A stretch of 6,139 nt of DNA from Coraliomargarita sp. CAG:312 (GTDB taxonomy: Bacteria > Verrucomicrobiota > Verrucomicrobiia > Opitutales > Intestinicryptomonadaceae). The notes under the pieces were generated by a model. That model had not been told where the DNA came from, did no database searches, and saw only the letters and a program-made list of their open reading frames with translations. Made by a program: the position numbers and the translations under genes. This document shows, piece by piece, positions 1-6,048 of the stretch (position 1 is its first letter; each line of letters opens with the position of its first letter). Location of the stretch: contig FR901564.1 of the NCBI GenBank assembly GCA_000438015.1, positions 1 to 6,139 on the forward strand, written 5' to 3'.

Positions 1-20
1 CCTCCGGCGCCGTTTTTTTT
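1..20 (+). terminator. Probable 3' half of an intrinsic terminator of an upstream gene
   Basis: The window opens with a GC-rich stretch ending in the self-complementary CGGCGCCG, followed by eight T (13-20). This looks like the descending arm and U-tract of a rho-independent terminator whose other arm lies before the window. The ascending arm cannot be seen, so the call rests on the T-run after GC-rich sequence and on the fresh promoter that follows at 37-65. Confidence 0.4.
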
Positions 21-36
21 ATGGATGGTTTTATTA

Positions 37-65
37 TTGAAAATCCTTTGATGTTTTAATCTAAT
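37..65 (+). promoter_or_regulatory. Sigma70-type promoter for the porin gene
   Basis: TTGAAA at 37-42 and TCTAAT at 60-65 are each one mismatch from the -35 and -10 consensus and are separated by exactly 17 bases. Transcription would start near position 72, giving a leader of about 97 bases before the ATG at 169. The match and spacing are seen directly; activity is inferred. Confidence 0.55.
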
Positions 66-101
66 AATTTTACGCAATTGTACGATTTCCATTTTTGTAA
101 A

Positions 102-119
102 GCCGATTTGAATATCGGC
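102..119 (+). promoter_or_regulatory. Hairpin in the 5' leader of the porin gene
   Basis: GCCGAT (102-107) and ATCGGC (114-119) form a perfect six-base-pair stem with a six-base loop, inside the predicted leader and about 50 bases before the start codon. There is no T-run after it, so it is not a terminator. It could stabilise the mRNA or bind a regulator; no known riboswitch class is recognised. Confidence 0.3.
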
Positions 120-154
120 GAAAGCTTACTTGGGGTAGTTGCGGCGAAACTCGT

Positions 155-171
155 AAAAAAGGTAAAAAATG
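155..171 (+). promoter_or_regulatory. Ribosome binding site deciding the porin start at ATG 169
   Basis: An A-rich stretch ending in AAGG (159-162) sits six bases before ATG 169. This supports 169 as the true start, whereas the first start-like codon in the frame of the mature protein (TTG 266) has no such sequence before it and would remove the signal peptide. Confidence 0.5.
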
Positions 172-1453
172 AAATCTTCAATAAAAAAAAATTATCGCGC
201 TTTGCGTTTGCGCTTTTGCGGCAAATTCCGTTTTATCCCAGGAAACCCAGCCGCGCCAGATAGATTTGCCATATGGCAATTTTGGTGTAAATTATTTGTC
301 GGATAATATCGCAAAGGCTCAAAACGGCTTATATGAGAAGACAGGTTTTAACTTCTTCTTCGACTATTACGCAACGCTTCTGTCAAATCCATACGGAGGG
401 GCATCCCAGGCTACAACTTACAATCACATTATGATATACGGCTTGACTGCGGATATGCAGAAAATCCTTGGATGGAAAGGCGCGAAGTTTGTAGTGTCTG
501 GAGCTTACAATGCGGGGGGAAACCTATCCGACAGCATTGGAAATTTTTTTACCGCCTCCGAGGCGAGCGTTGCAACCGGAGCAATGTTTTACGAGATGTA
601 TTTGGCTCAAACGGTAAACCTTCCCTGGAACGACACTTTTAAAGTCCGTCTCGGAAGGATGTCTATGGGAGATACGTTTTGTTCTTTGCCGGCTTTTGGA
701 TATCTGGTGAGCGGGGGGATAGACGCCAACCCCGAGGCGCTTTTTGCAAACTCCCCGTTTACAGCGTCGACTATAGCAACTTGGGGAATTACGGCGCAAT
801 ACAACACAATAGAAAATCTTTCTTTTGCAGCAGGATTGTATCAAGTCCCGCCCAATATAAATTCCTCCGGGTGGGACGGCACAAATTTCACAATCAATTC
901 CGACGACGGTTATATGATGCTTTTTCAGGCCACATGGTCTCCGGCGCTATTTGGCAAAGATAGCGGGTTGTCCGGAGTTTATCAGATTGGCGGTTATTTT
1001 TACGGCGGATACGAAGTTCAAGAATTTAATTCAGCGGGCTCGCGCGGGAATGCCTACGGATTTTATATACAGGGGCAGCAAACTGTGTGGGTAAATGAGA
1101 ATAACTCGGATAATTATGTCGCCGTTTGGGCGGGCGCGCAGTATGCGCCGGTTGCGAGCGTGCAGCAAATGACTTGGATGGCGTACGCTGGACTGCAGTT
1201 TCAAGGTTTTGTTCCGTACCGCCCAAACGACGGAATTTACGTATCCTGGCTGGGAGGATGGTTTAGCAAAGATTATTCCGACAGCCAGCCGGATGGGGCT
1301 TCGTGCGAGAATGTGGTCGAAGTCACTTATGTTGTGCAGTTAAACGAAAACGTCTCAATTCAGCCGGACTTCCAATATATAATGCAGCCTTACGGAAATT
1401 CAAATATTGACGACGCAATAGTAATAGGAACGCAGTTGCTGGTTTCATTCTAA
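169..1453 (+). CDS. OprB-family carbohydrate porin, frameshifted in its signal peptide at a nine-A run
   Basis: Outer-membrane beta-barrel porin that would let sugars diffuse into the periplasm. The body, open from 185 to the TAA at 1451, has the layout of the carbohydrate-selective porin OprB family. Numbering a repaired 427-residue protein, landmarks are LGWKGAKF (100-107), RLGRMSMGDTF (160-170), TWGITAQYN (204-212), a following LSFAAGLY strand, and a C-terminal phenylalanine typical of barrel-assembly signals. The start is ATG 169, which has a ribosome binding site. Reading from it hits a stop early in the next frame, because the A-run at 183-191 has one A too many. With eight A, the N-terminus reads MKSSIKKIIALCVCAFAA and continues to a plausible cleavage after VLS (residue 23), joining the mature protein exactly. 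So the gene is split by one base. It could be a sequencing error, a recent pseudogene, a phase-variable gene, or one rescued by transcriptional slippage. Family assignment is firm; whether protein is made is unknown. Confidence 0.8.
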
Positions 1454-1502
1454 TTTTCGCGCGGCTCCCAATTGATTCGGCGCAAAACTATCCGGAATTT
1501 CT

Positions 1503-1527
1503 AAGCGCAGGATGGTTTTGCGCTTTT
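1503..1527 (+). terminator. Intrinsic terminator after the porin gene
   Basis: AAGCGCA (1503-1509) and TGCGCTT (1519-1525) form a seven-base-pair perfect stem with a nine-base loop, and the downstream arm runs into TTTT, then GGC and another TTTT. It lies about 50 bases after the porin stop codon. The U-tract is short and interrupted, so efficiency is uncertain. Confidence 0.5.
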
Positions 1528-1609
1528 GGCTTTTAAGGGGGGGATTTTCTTCCTGTTTTGCGTTTTTTTTAAACTATTTTGACTTTATAATGTTATAGTA
1601 AAAGCCAGT

Positions 1610-1639
1610 TTGACAGGGCGGGATTCGGTTTGAAATAAT
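1610..1639 (+). promoter_or_regulatory. Candidate promoter directly before the PEP-CTERM gene
   Basis: A perfect TTGACA (1610-1615) is followed after 18 bases by AATAAT (1634-1639), one mismatch from the -10 consensus though at its important first base. The expected start of transcription falls at or next to ATG 1647, which would give a leaderless mRNA. A second candidate -10, TATAAT at 1586-1591, lacks a good -35 and would give a leader of about 50 bases. Confidence 0.4.
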
Positions 1640-1646
1640 AACTATT

Positions 1647-3299
1647 ATGAAGAAGAAAATATTTGCGCCGCTATTTTTTCTGTCTCTTTCAGCATCGACT
1701 TTTGGACTTACGGAACAGTACACTAAATCCACGGGAGACCTGACTGATCCAACTATATGGAGTACCGGAACAGCGCCGACTTTCGGCAATACGAGTTATC
1801 TAGACAAGAGCGGAGAATACACCATTGGCGGAGATATAAATACCGCAGTTTTTGGGACGAATTGGTGATCCCGCCAGCAGACTGTAAGAATGGTCGATTC
1901 CAACGGCTTTGAAATAACGGATCCGGCAAAATTTTATACTTTTACTGTCGATGGAGGTTCTGAAACCGGAACTTTAATACGGTTGCGTTCAAATAGCGGA
2001 ACCTCTACCGAGGAAAACCGTCTGACATTCTTAAACGGCAATTACGTATTTAAGACCGACTCTAGCGAAATAAAGTTTACCACAGAGGAAAACACGATTT
2101 CCGGAGACATCGTTTCGGGGATAGTTAAAGTGGTTGAGTTTGGCGAAAATACAGTTGTTTCCGCAATTAAAAATACTTTTATTAGCGGCAGAAACAAAGA
2201 GCTTTATCGGCAGAGCAATTATGTGTTAAACGGAACCTTCAACGCGTTCGACGGGACTTCTTACAAGCAGCTTGCCGTGGCTTATACTTGCGCCGAGGTC
2301 GGCGGAAATTTGAATATAGGCAAACTTGCTCTATGGGGAGGTTCGGATTTTAGAATAGCCGCATCCGGTGTTGTCGCGTGCAACAACGATCATGTCTCCG
2401 TTGAAGACGGTGCAAAACTTACGGTGGATGGCTCTCTTTCTGGGAATTCAATTGATATACAGGCAAATAGCGGAGGATTCATAGTGTCTTCAACTGGGCG
2501 CGTGAACGCTTTGGCGTTTAATAACAGGGCGTCAAATTCAATTGTGGAGCAAGGCGGAATTATCAATGCGGAGGCAGTTTATGCATACGGAGGGCTTTTA
2601 ACTATAAATGGAACAGTCGCCCAGAGCGTTTCTGAAAATATCAGCCAAAACATTCTTATCGACTCCGCTGCTGCAGTAAAGGTTTCTTCCACCGGCAAAC
2701 TCTCCGCCAAAGGAGGGTACGGCAATATCCACATAGACGGAGTATTGGATATTTCCGGAGGCAAGAACTCAGTTATTACTTCCGGCAATTGGGGGCTGCG
2801 GATTCGTGACGGCGGAAGGCTTATTTTGCGCTCGACTGACGCAATATCAAATTCCGAAACTGGCGAACAGTCTAACTATGTGTTTTGGGCTTACTCCGGA
2901 AATACTTTTATAGATATTCTTGCCGACAACTCTTTCAATTCATTTGCTATGGTAAAAAAATCCAATTTAACGGTCACAATAGGCGCGGATGTAAATCTTG
3001 TGACAATAAGAAAATTTATATCTCAGCTGGATAGCAATTGCATTGATGGCTTGGCGTATGAAACTGCGAAATTGACCCTTGTCGGATTCAAGGAAAATAC
3101 GATAAGAGTTTTGGAAGCTCCAGGGGAAGCTGATAAAAATGCCGACGGATTTCTGGCAATTTATGCGGATGGTTGGAAGGACTTTTATATCGATGAAAAC
3201 GGCTATCTTGCCGCGACGCCAGTTCCGGAACCTGCGGGTTTTGCTGTTATATTAGGCGTGGTTTCGTTGTATTGCATGGTTCGCCGTCGCCGCAGCTGA
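1647..3299 (+). pseudogene. PEP-CTERM surface protein with beta-helix-like repeats, interrupted by an in-frame TGA
   Basis: Exported surface protein of the PEP-CTERM class, which is cleaved and anchored by exosortase-type sorting in Gram-negative bacteria. The N-terminus (MKKKIFAPLFFLSLSAS) is a signal peptide with likely cleavage near residue 20. The C-terminus, residues 526-550 of the full frame, has the VPEP motif, a hydrophobic segment and a final RRRRS, which is the complete sorting signal. Between them, about residues 255-395 contain recurring short G-rich strands such as LTVDG, LLTING and IHIDGVLDISGG, as in parallel beta-helices of autotransporter-like adhesins. Codon 74 (TGA, 1866-1868) stops translation; the same frame then stays open for 476 codons, so one substitution separates this from an intact 550-residue protein. 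An ATG at 1890 could start a 469-residue product, but it has no ribosome binding site and no signal peptide. No Shine-Dalgarno precedes ATG 1647. The exact ligand or role is not recognised. It is most likely a young pseudogene or a sequencing error; the family assignment is confident. Confidence 0.8.
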
Positions 3300-3389
3300 G
3301 TTTGGCGAATTGAAGTAGTTCCATCTAAATTGCGCGCTATTTGGGCTTATGGGAGGCGGGTTTAGTGCGGTAAATTTTTTTGCGCGTAT

Positions 3390-3430
3390 AAAATTCCGCG
3401 AAAGATCTTAGAGCCTTTCGGCGGTATTTT
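3390..3430 (+). terminator. Hairpin terminator after the PEP-CTERM gene
   Basis: CCGCGAAAG (3396-3404) pairs with CTTTCGGCGG (3415-3424) through nine base pairs with a single bulged G, around a ten-base loop. An A-rich flank at 3390-3394 can pair with the following ATTTT (3426-3430) past one mismatch, giving the A-tract/U-tract look of an intrinsic terminator that could work on both strands. It lies about 90 bases after the stop at 3299 and before the next gene. Confidence 0.5.
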
Positions 3431-3519
3431 GTAATATATTGGTTTTTATGCCAAATTTTGTCTCTTATATTGAAATTATTGTTGCCCGTTTTATGGGCAG
3501 TTATAGGATTCTTTACGGT

Positions 3520-4344
3520 ATGGAAAAAATATTTGCGATTTTTATTTGCGCGCTGGTTTTATGCGGGTGTTCGGTTGGCGATTCCCGCCCGGATTCACGG
3601 CGCAAGGTTGCGGTGCAAACATATTCGTTGCACAAGTACACTTTGGAGGAAGCTCTCGAAATTCTGGCTCCTATGGGAATCGACGGCGTGGAATGCTATC
3701 CCGAACAAGTGTTGAGCAAGTCTATGCCGGAAGTCCGAATAACTCCGAAAATGACAAAAGAGCAGCGCAATTATTTAAAATCTCTTTTTAAAAAGCACAA
3801 TTTGAAAATGGCAAGCTACGGCGTTTGCTTCGGCCATAACGAAAGCGGAATCCGTGAAATTTGCGAGTTCGCAAAGGACTTTGGATGCGGGAGCGTAATA
3901 ACCGAGGACAGGGAAGACCTGTTTCCATTGTGGGAAAAATACGCGGACAAATACGGTCTTACAGTTTCAATACACCACCACAAAAAAGACAGTAGAAACC
4001 GGTACTATGATGCCGACTATATGCGCGAAAAGCTCAATGGATACAAGCATATAAAGGGCAATCCCGATATCGGACATCTGTCGCTTTCTGGAATTGAGCC
4101 CATGTATTATTTAAAGGTTCTTTCCGGACGCATTGGTTCGCTGCATTTTAAGGACCAGCCTGAATTTGGCAATCCAAACGGCAGATGCGTTCCATTGGGG
4201 GACGGGGTTCTTGGCAATAAATCCATGCTAGAGGAGCTTGATAGGCAAGGGTACAGCGGATATTATGTCGTTGAATATGAAGAGGACGTTCCAAGCCTTA
4301 TAGAAGATATTGAAAAGTGCGTATTGTTTTTGCGCCAAAATTAA
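3520..4344 (+). CDS. Lipoprotein of the sugar phosphate isomerase/epimerase (xylose isomerase-like TIM barrel) family
   Basis: A predicted 274-residue TIM-barrel protein of the AP-endonuclease-2/xylose-isomerase-like superfamily (PF01261), whose members use a divalent metal to isomerise, epimerise or otherwise process sugars. Visible marks are the N-terminal strand KVAVQTYSLH (29-38), GIDGVECY (53-60), and C-terminal-half motifs with likely metal or substrate residues: IHHH (151-154), NPDIGH (181-186), LHFKD (208-212), GDG (227-229) and VEYEED (251-256). ATG 3520 is chosen because it begins a lipoprotein signal peptide ending in LCGC, with Cys17 as the probable lipidated residue; AGGA at 3505-3508 is a rather distant ribosome binding site. 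The frame is open back to 3439, but those extra residues would bury the signal. Lipidation would place it in the periplasm or on the outer membrane, unlike the cytoplasmic enzymes of the superfamily. It converges with the DUF1080 lipoprotein gene, a family often found beside such proteins, so keto-glycoside metabolism is a reasonable guess. The substrate is unknown. Confidence 0.78.
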   Translation: MEKIFAIFICALVLCGCSVGDSRPDSRRKVAVQTYSLHKYTLEEALEILAPMGIDGVECYPEQVLSKSMPEVRITPKMTKEQRNYLKSLFKKHNLKMASYGVCFGHNESGIREICEFAKDFGCGSVITEDREDLFPLWEKYADKYGLTVSIHHHKKDSRNRYYDADYMREKLNGYKHIKGNPDIGHLSLSGIEPMYYLKVLSGRIGSLHFKDQPEFGNPNGRCVPLGDGVLGNKSMLEELDRQGYSGYYVVEYEEDVPSLIEDIEKCVLFLRQN

Positions 4345-4793
4345 AATAGGCGTTGTCTGGATTGCTCGAAGAATCCAATAATTCTCCTGAATTGCGTTCG
4401 AGTGACGGCATGCAAGGAAGTTTTTGCAGTTTTATTTTTCCGCCTTATGCTTTATTATAAAACGGGTCGTTTTTTGATGGGCAACTTTAAATACCGTTTT
4501 TTTGCAAATCTTGCATGGGAAAATAATCGTTTTTTGGGGGGAGGAAGCTCGCTGATTGGATTCTAGCTGTTGTGTGGAGATTTGCCTTTGCCTATATCGC
4601 TAGGCTGCGTTTGTATGTCTGCGGCGCGGCGGATTTTATCAGAGCCATTGATATTGTTAGTTGGTAAATTCCGCCTTGGAGTTGCGAAGATTAATAAGGT
4701 AGAATTGGTGGCTTCCTGGTTTGCTTCCGCATAGAGATTTCTGCCATGCTGCGCATTGTTAGATGTTTGCACGCGGATGCGGCTTTTTAGTTC
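4345..4793. other. About 450 bases with no supportable gene
   Basis: No frame on either strand shows a convincing protein; the longest minus frame (4563-4772) is polar, of low complexity, and lacks a recognisable domain. The first part carries three copies of CGTTTTTT (4468-4475, 4495-4503, 4528-4535). The first is the right arm of a weak AAAACG/CGTTTT hairpin (4459-4473) that may end transcription of the preceding lipoprotein gene. Other small inverted repeats are CTCGAA/TTCGAG (4365-4370 with 4397-4402) and TGCAA/TTGCA (4503-4507 with 4511-4515). It could include a decayed gene or an untested small RNA; nothing specific is seen. Confidence 0.5.
4459..4475 (+). terminator. Weak hairpin plus T-run, possible terminator of the TIM-barrel lipoprotein gene
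   Basis: AAAACG (4459-4464) and CGTTTT (4468-4473) form a six-base-pair stem with a three-base loop, ending in six T. The stem is A+T-rich and lies about 115 bases after the stop codon, so this is only a candidate. No better plus-strand terminator is visible before the strong hairpin at 4794-4826. Confidence 0.25.
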
Positions 4794-4826
4794 AAAAAAA
4801 AATCCGCCGTTTTTTGCGGCGGATTT
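4794..4826 (-). terminator. Strong intrinsic terminator of the DUF1080 lipoprotein gene, probably bidirectional
   Basis: AAATCCGCCG (4800-4809) pairs perfectly with CGGCGGATTT (4817-4826) around a T-rich loop. On the minus strand the stem is followed by nine T (complement of 4794-4802), the classical rho-independent form, 18 bases after the minus-strand stop codon. On the plus strand the stem ends in ATTTCT, so it may also stop transcription arriving from the convergent gene. Confidence 0.85.
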
Positions 4827-4844
4827 CTATAAATTCCGAGATTA

Positions 4845-5519
4845 TTACTTTTGTATCGGGCGGATTTTTATATTGCGGAAGTCCGTGGCGGCTCCGCCAT
4901 GTTTGCCCTGCAGACCGACTTTTCCCTTTGTGGGCATATCGCATTTCTTCTGCTTTGTGAGCCACGGCAGAATTACGGTTCCGTCGGGGCCGACTTTGTT
5001 GTCAGTCCATTTTGACATATCCATATGCGAGACATGCTTGCCATTGAGCCATGCGTCTATGTTTTGGCCTTCGCATCTTACGCGCATTTTGTGCCATACC
5101 CCAAACGGAAGCTTTGTGTCGAATTCAGACGGTACGTGTCCAAAAATAGAGCCGCATGTCCATGTGGGTTTTGAGAAGCTTTCGCAGGAGCTGTCGGCAA
5201 TTTGAACTTCAACCGAGTTTGGAATCCAGTCTTTTGTGTCGGTGCAGTAGATAACTATGCCGCTATTGCTTTTGGGCTCGATTTTAAACTCAAGCTCAAT
5301 TTCAAAATTCTCGTAGTCATTTTTCGAGAAAATGATTTCGTCCTTGGTAGCCTTAAAGACACCGTCTTCGGTTACGCTCCAGACTCCCGCAGGATATATC
5401 GCGTTGGAGAGGTCTTTGTTAAAGAGGTCTGTCCAACCTTCATTGTCGGATTGACCGCAGTTGCATCCAGATAGTAATGCGACCGAGGTTAATGCAAATA
5501 ATGTTGATAGTTTTTTCAT
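4845..5519 (-). CDS. DUF1080 (3-keto-disaccharide hydrolase-type) lipoprotein
   Basis: Predicted 224-residue secreted lipoprotein carrying one DUF1080 domain (PF06439), a concanavalin-like beta-sandwich family named for 3-keto-disaccharide hydrolase activity. The signal peptide starts MKKLSTLFALTSVALL and ends in lipobox LSGC, with Cys19 lipidated. The domain then covers nearly the whole protein: GWTDLFNKDLS (28-38), GVWSVTEDGVFKA (45-57), FEIELEFKIEPKSNSGIVIY (72-91), VEVQIAD (103-109), CGSIFG (122-127), GVWHKMRV (140-147), IDAWLNGK (154-161), KGKVGLQ (198-204) and FRNIKIRPI (214-222). All are usual landmarks and the length fits a single-domain member. The start at 5519 is preferred because it gives a standard signal peptide; ATG 5561 would add 14 charged residues before it and its codons overlap a candidate -35 box. 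No clear Shine-Dalgarno precedes either. It faces the TIM-barrel lipoprotein gene and both products should be lipid-anchored, suggesting a shared role in envelope-located glycoside breakdown. Substrate and activity are not shown by sequence. Confidence 0.88.
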   Translation of the reverse strand: MKKLSTLFALTSVALLSGCNCGQSDNEGWTDLFNKDLSNAIYPAGVWSVTEDGVFKATKDEIIFSKNDYENFEIELEFKIEPKSNSGIVIYCTDTKDWIPNSVEVQIADSSCESFSKPTWTCGSIFGHVPSEFDTKLPFGVWHKMRVRCEGQNIDAWLNGKHVSHMDMSKWTDNKVGPDGTVILPWLTKQKKCDMPTKGKVGLQGKHGGAATDFRNIKIRPIQK

Positions 5520-5529
5520 ACGCAAAAAA

Positions 5530-5557
5530 CCAATATTCCGGCGCTTTTTATCGTCAA
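5530..5557 (-). promoter_or_regulatory. Weak candidate promoter of the DUF1080 gene
   Basis: Read on the minus strand, TTGACG (complement of 5552-5557) is one mismatch from the -35 consensus and is followed after 16 bases by TATTGG (complement of 5530-5535), a poor -10. Ten bases then separate it from ATG 5519, so the transcript would have almost no leader. If real, it rules out the longer start at 5561. Confidence 0.25.
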
Positions 5558-5603
5558 CCATATTTTACCGAACCGGCAAATATCAAAAACATCAAAAGTT
5601 CGT

Positions 5604-5632
5604 TTGCCTGCATTTGAATTTGGTGCTAATAT
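5604..5632 (+). promoter_or_regulatory. Candidate extended -10 promoter of the coiled-coil gene
   Basis: TTGCCT (5604-5609), a 17-base spacer, then TAATAT (5627-5632) preceded by TG at 5624-5625, giving an extended -10 (TGCTAATAT). The expected transcription start lies at about 5639-5640, immediately before ATG 5641, so the mRNA would be leaderless or nearly so. This fits the lack of a Shine-Dalgarno sequence in front of that ATG. Confidence 0.4.
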
Positions 5633-5640
5633 TGCCGCGT

Positions 5641-6048
5641 ATGGACATAGAAAACGCAAGAACATTAGGCGTTGGGTTAATAACGCTTACATCTTTGTTG
5701 GGGGCCTATTATTTAGTATTGAGGATAAGGGAATTCCATATGGAAAATCCCGATCCTAAGCTTACCTATGTGACGCACGCCCAACTGGACAAAACGCGCG
5801 CTGAAATAATGCGCACGATAGGCGAAAGCCTGCAGGATTTGCGCTCTTTGCGCGCTGAAATACGCGAGGAAACCCGCAGCCTTCAAAAGCAGTACGCGCG
5901 CAGCCTGTCGGAAACGCGCGAGTTGATCAGCCGCAACGCCCAAAATATAAGTTCGCTTATAGCCCAGGCCCAAATAGCCAATCAACGCATAGCCGAGCTT
6001 TCGGTTAAAACCGATAGGATTGTAATGAAGCTAAAGGAGGGTGAATGA
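5641..6048 (+). CDS. Small membrane-anchored coiled-coil protein, possibly a Mu-like phage DUF2730-type protein
   Basis: A 135-residue protein with one N-terminal transmembrane segment (about residues 8-29, LGVGLITLTSLLGAYYLVL) and a long charged helical region (about 46-134) with heptad-like spacing of Leu, Ile and Ala, as in a coiled coil. A short proline-bearing linker (ENPDPKLTYVTHAQLD, 35-50) joins them. The plan of membrane helix, P-containing linker and coiled coil recalls the DUF2730 (Mu gp25-like) proteins of Mu-type phages, and the ATGA overlap with a following small gene fits that cluster; this is inference from architecture, not a firm match. ATG 5641 is chosen because it opens the membrane helix and lies just behind a candidate promoter; the frame is open further upstream, but that part overlaps the divergent lipoprotein gene. 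An internal ATG at 5740 has an AAGGGA before it, but would lose the membrane helix. It may alternatively be an unrelated chromosomal membrane protein. That a protein is encoded is likely; its function is unknown. Confidence 0.65.
   Translation: MDIENARTLGVGLITLTSLLGAYYLVLRIREFHMENPDPKLTYVTHAQLDKTRAEIMRTIGESLQDLRSLRAEIREETRSLQKQYARSLSETRELISRNAQNISSLIAQAQIANQRIAELSVKTDRIVMKLKEGE
6034..6047 (+). promoter_or_regulatory. Strong Shine-Dalgarno for the gene starting at 6045
   Basis: AAGGAGG (6034-6040) lies four bases before ATG 6045 and inside the last codons of the upstream gene. It is the best Shine-Dalgarno match in the window and fixes the start of the overlapping downstream gene, indicating coupled translation of the two. 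Confidence 0.75.

Noticed and set aside
78..263. A 61-codon plus-strand frame over the porin leader and signal peptide
   Set aside because: It has no ribosome binding site at its start and is the wrong-frame reading of the porin signal peptide; its product is basic and resembles nothing.
524..1226. Minus- and plus-strand frames inside the porin (524-844, 607-807, 679-963, 1026-1226)
   Set aside because: They are antisense or out-of-frame shadows of a strongly recognisable porin, with unlikely protein composition.
266..1453. TTG 266 as the porin start
   Set aside because: No Shine-Dalgarno precedes it and the product would have no signal peptide, while a complete signal peptide lies just upstream one base out of frame.
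1574..1789. Minus-strand frame of 71 codons over the start of the PEP-CTERM gene
   Set aside because: It overlaps the signal peptide coding region antisense and has no ribosome binding site or recognisable motif.
1866..1868. TGA read as tryptophan, glycine or selenocysteine
   Set aside because: TGA is used as a normal stop at 3297-3299 and 6046-6048. There is no known selenoprotein family here, and I see no clear selenocysteine insertion hairpin after it.
3439..3519. N-terminal extension of the TIM-barrel lipoprotein back to 3439
   Set aside because: It would place 27 residues before a good lipoprotein signal peptide; ATG 3520 gives a standard precursor.
4563..4772. Minus-strand frame of 69 codons in the gap between the convergent genes
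   Set aside because: Composition is polar and Asn/Thr-rich with no domain, there is no clear ribosome binding site, and it lies in a region without other coding signal.
4756..5474. Plus-strand frames over the DUF1080 gene (4756-5205, 4763-4960, 5202-5474)
   Set aside because: All lie antisense to a well-matched DUF1080 protein and are cysteine/phenylalanine-rich shadows.
5461..5640. Start of the coiled-coil gene at 5461 (TTG) instead of 5641
   Set aside because: The extra 60 residues overlap the divergent DUF1080 gene and its promoter region and resemble no protein; the membrane helix begins after ATG 5641.
5713..5985. Minus-strand frame of 90 codons inside the coiled-coil gene
   Set aside because: It is antisense to the better-supported plus-strand gene and lies wholly within it.
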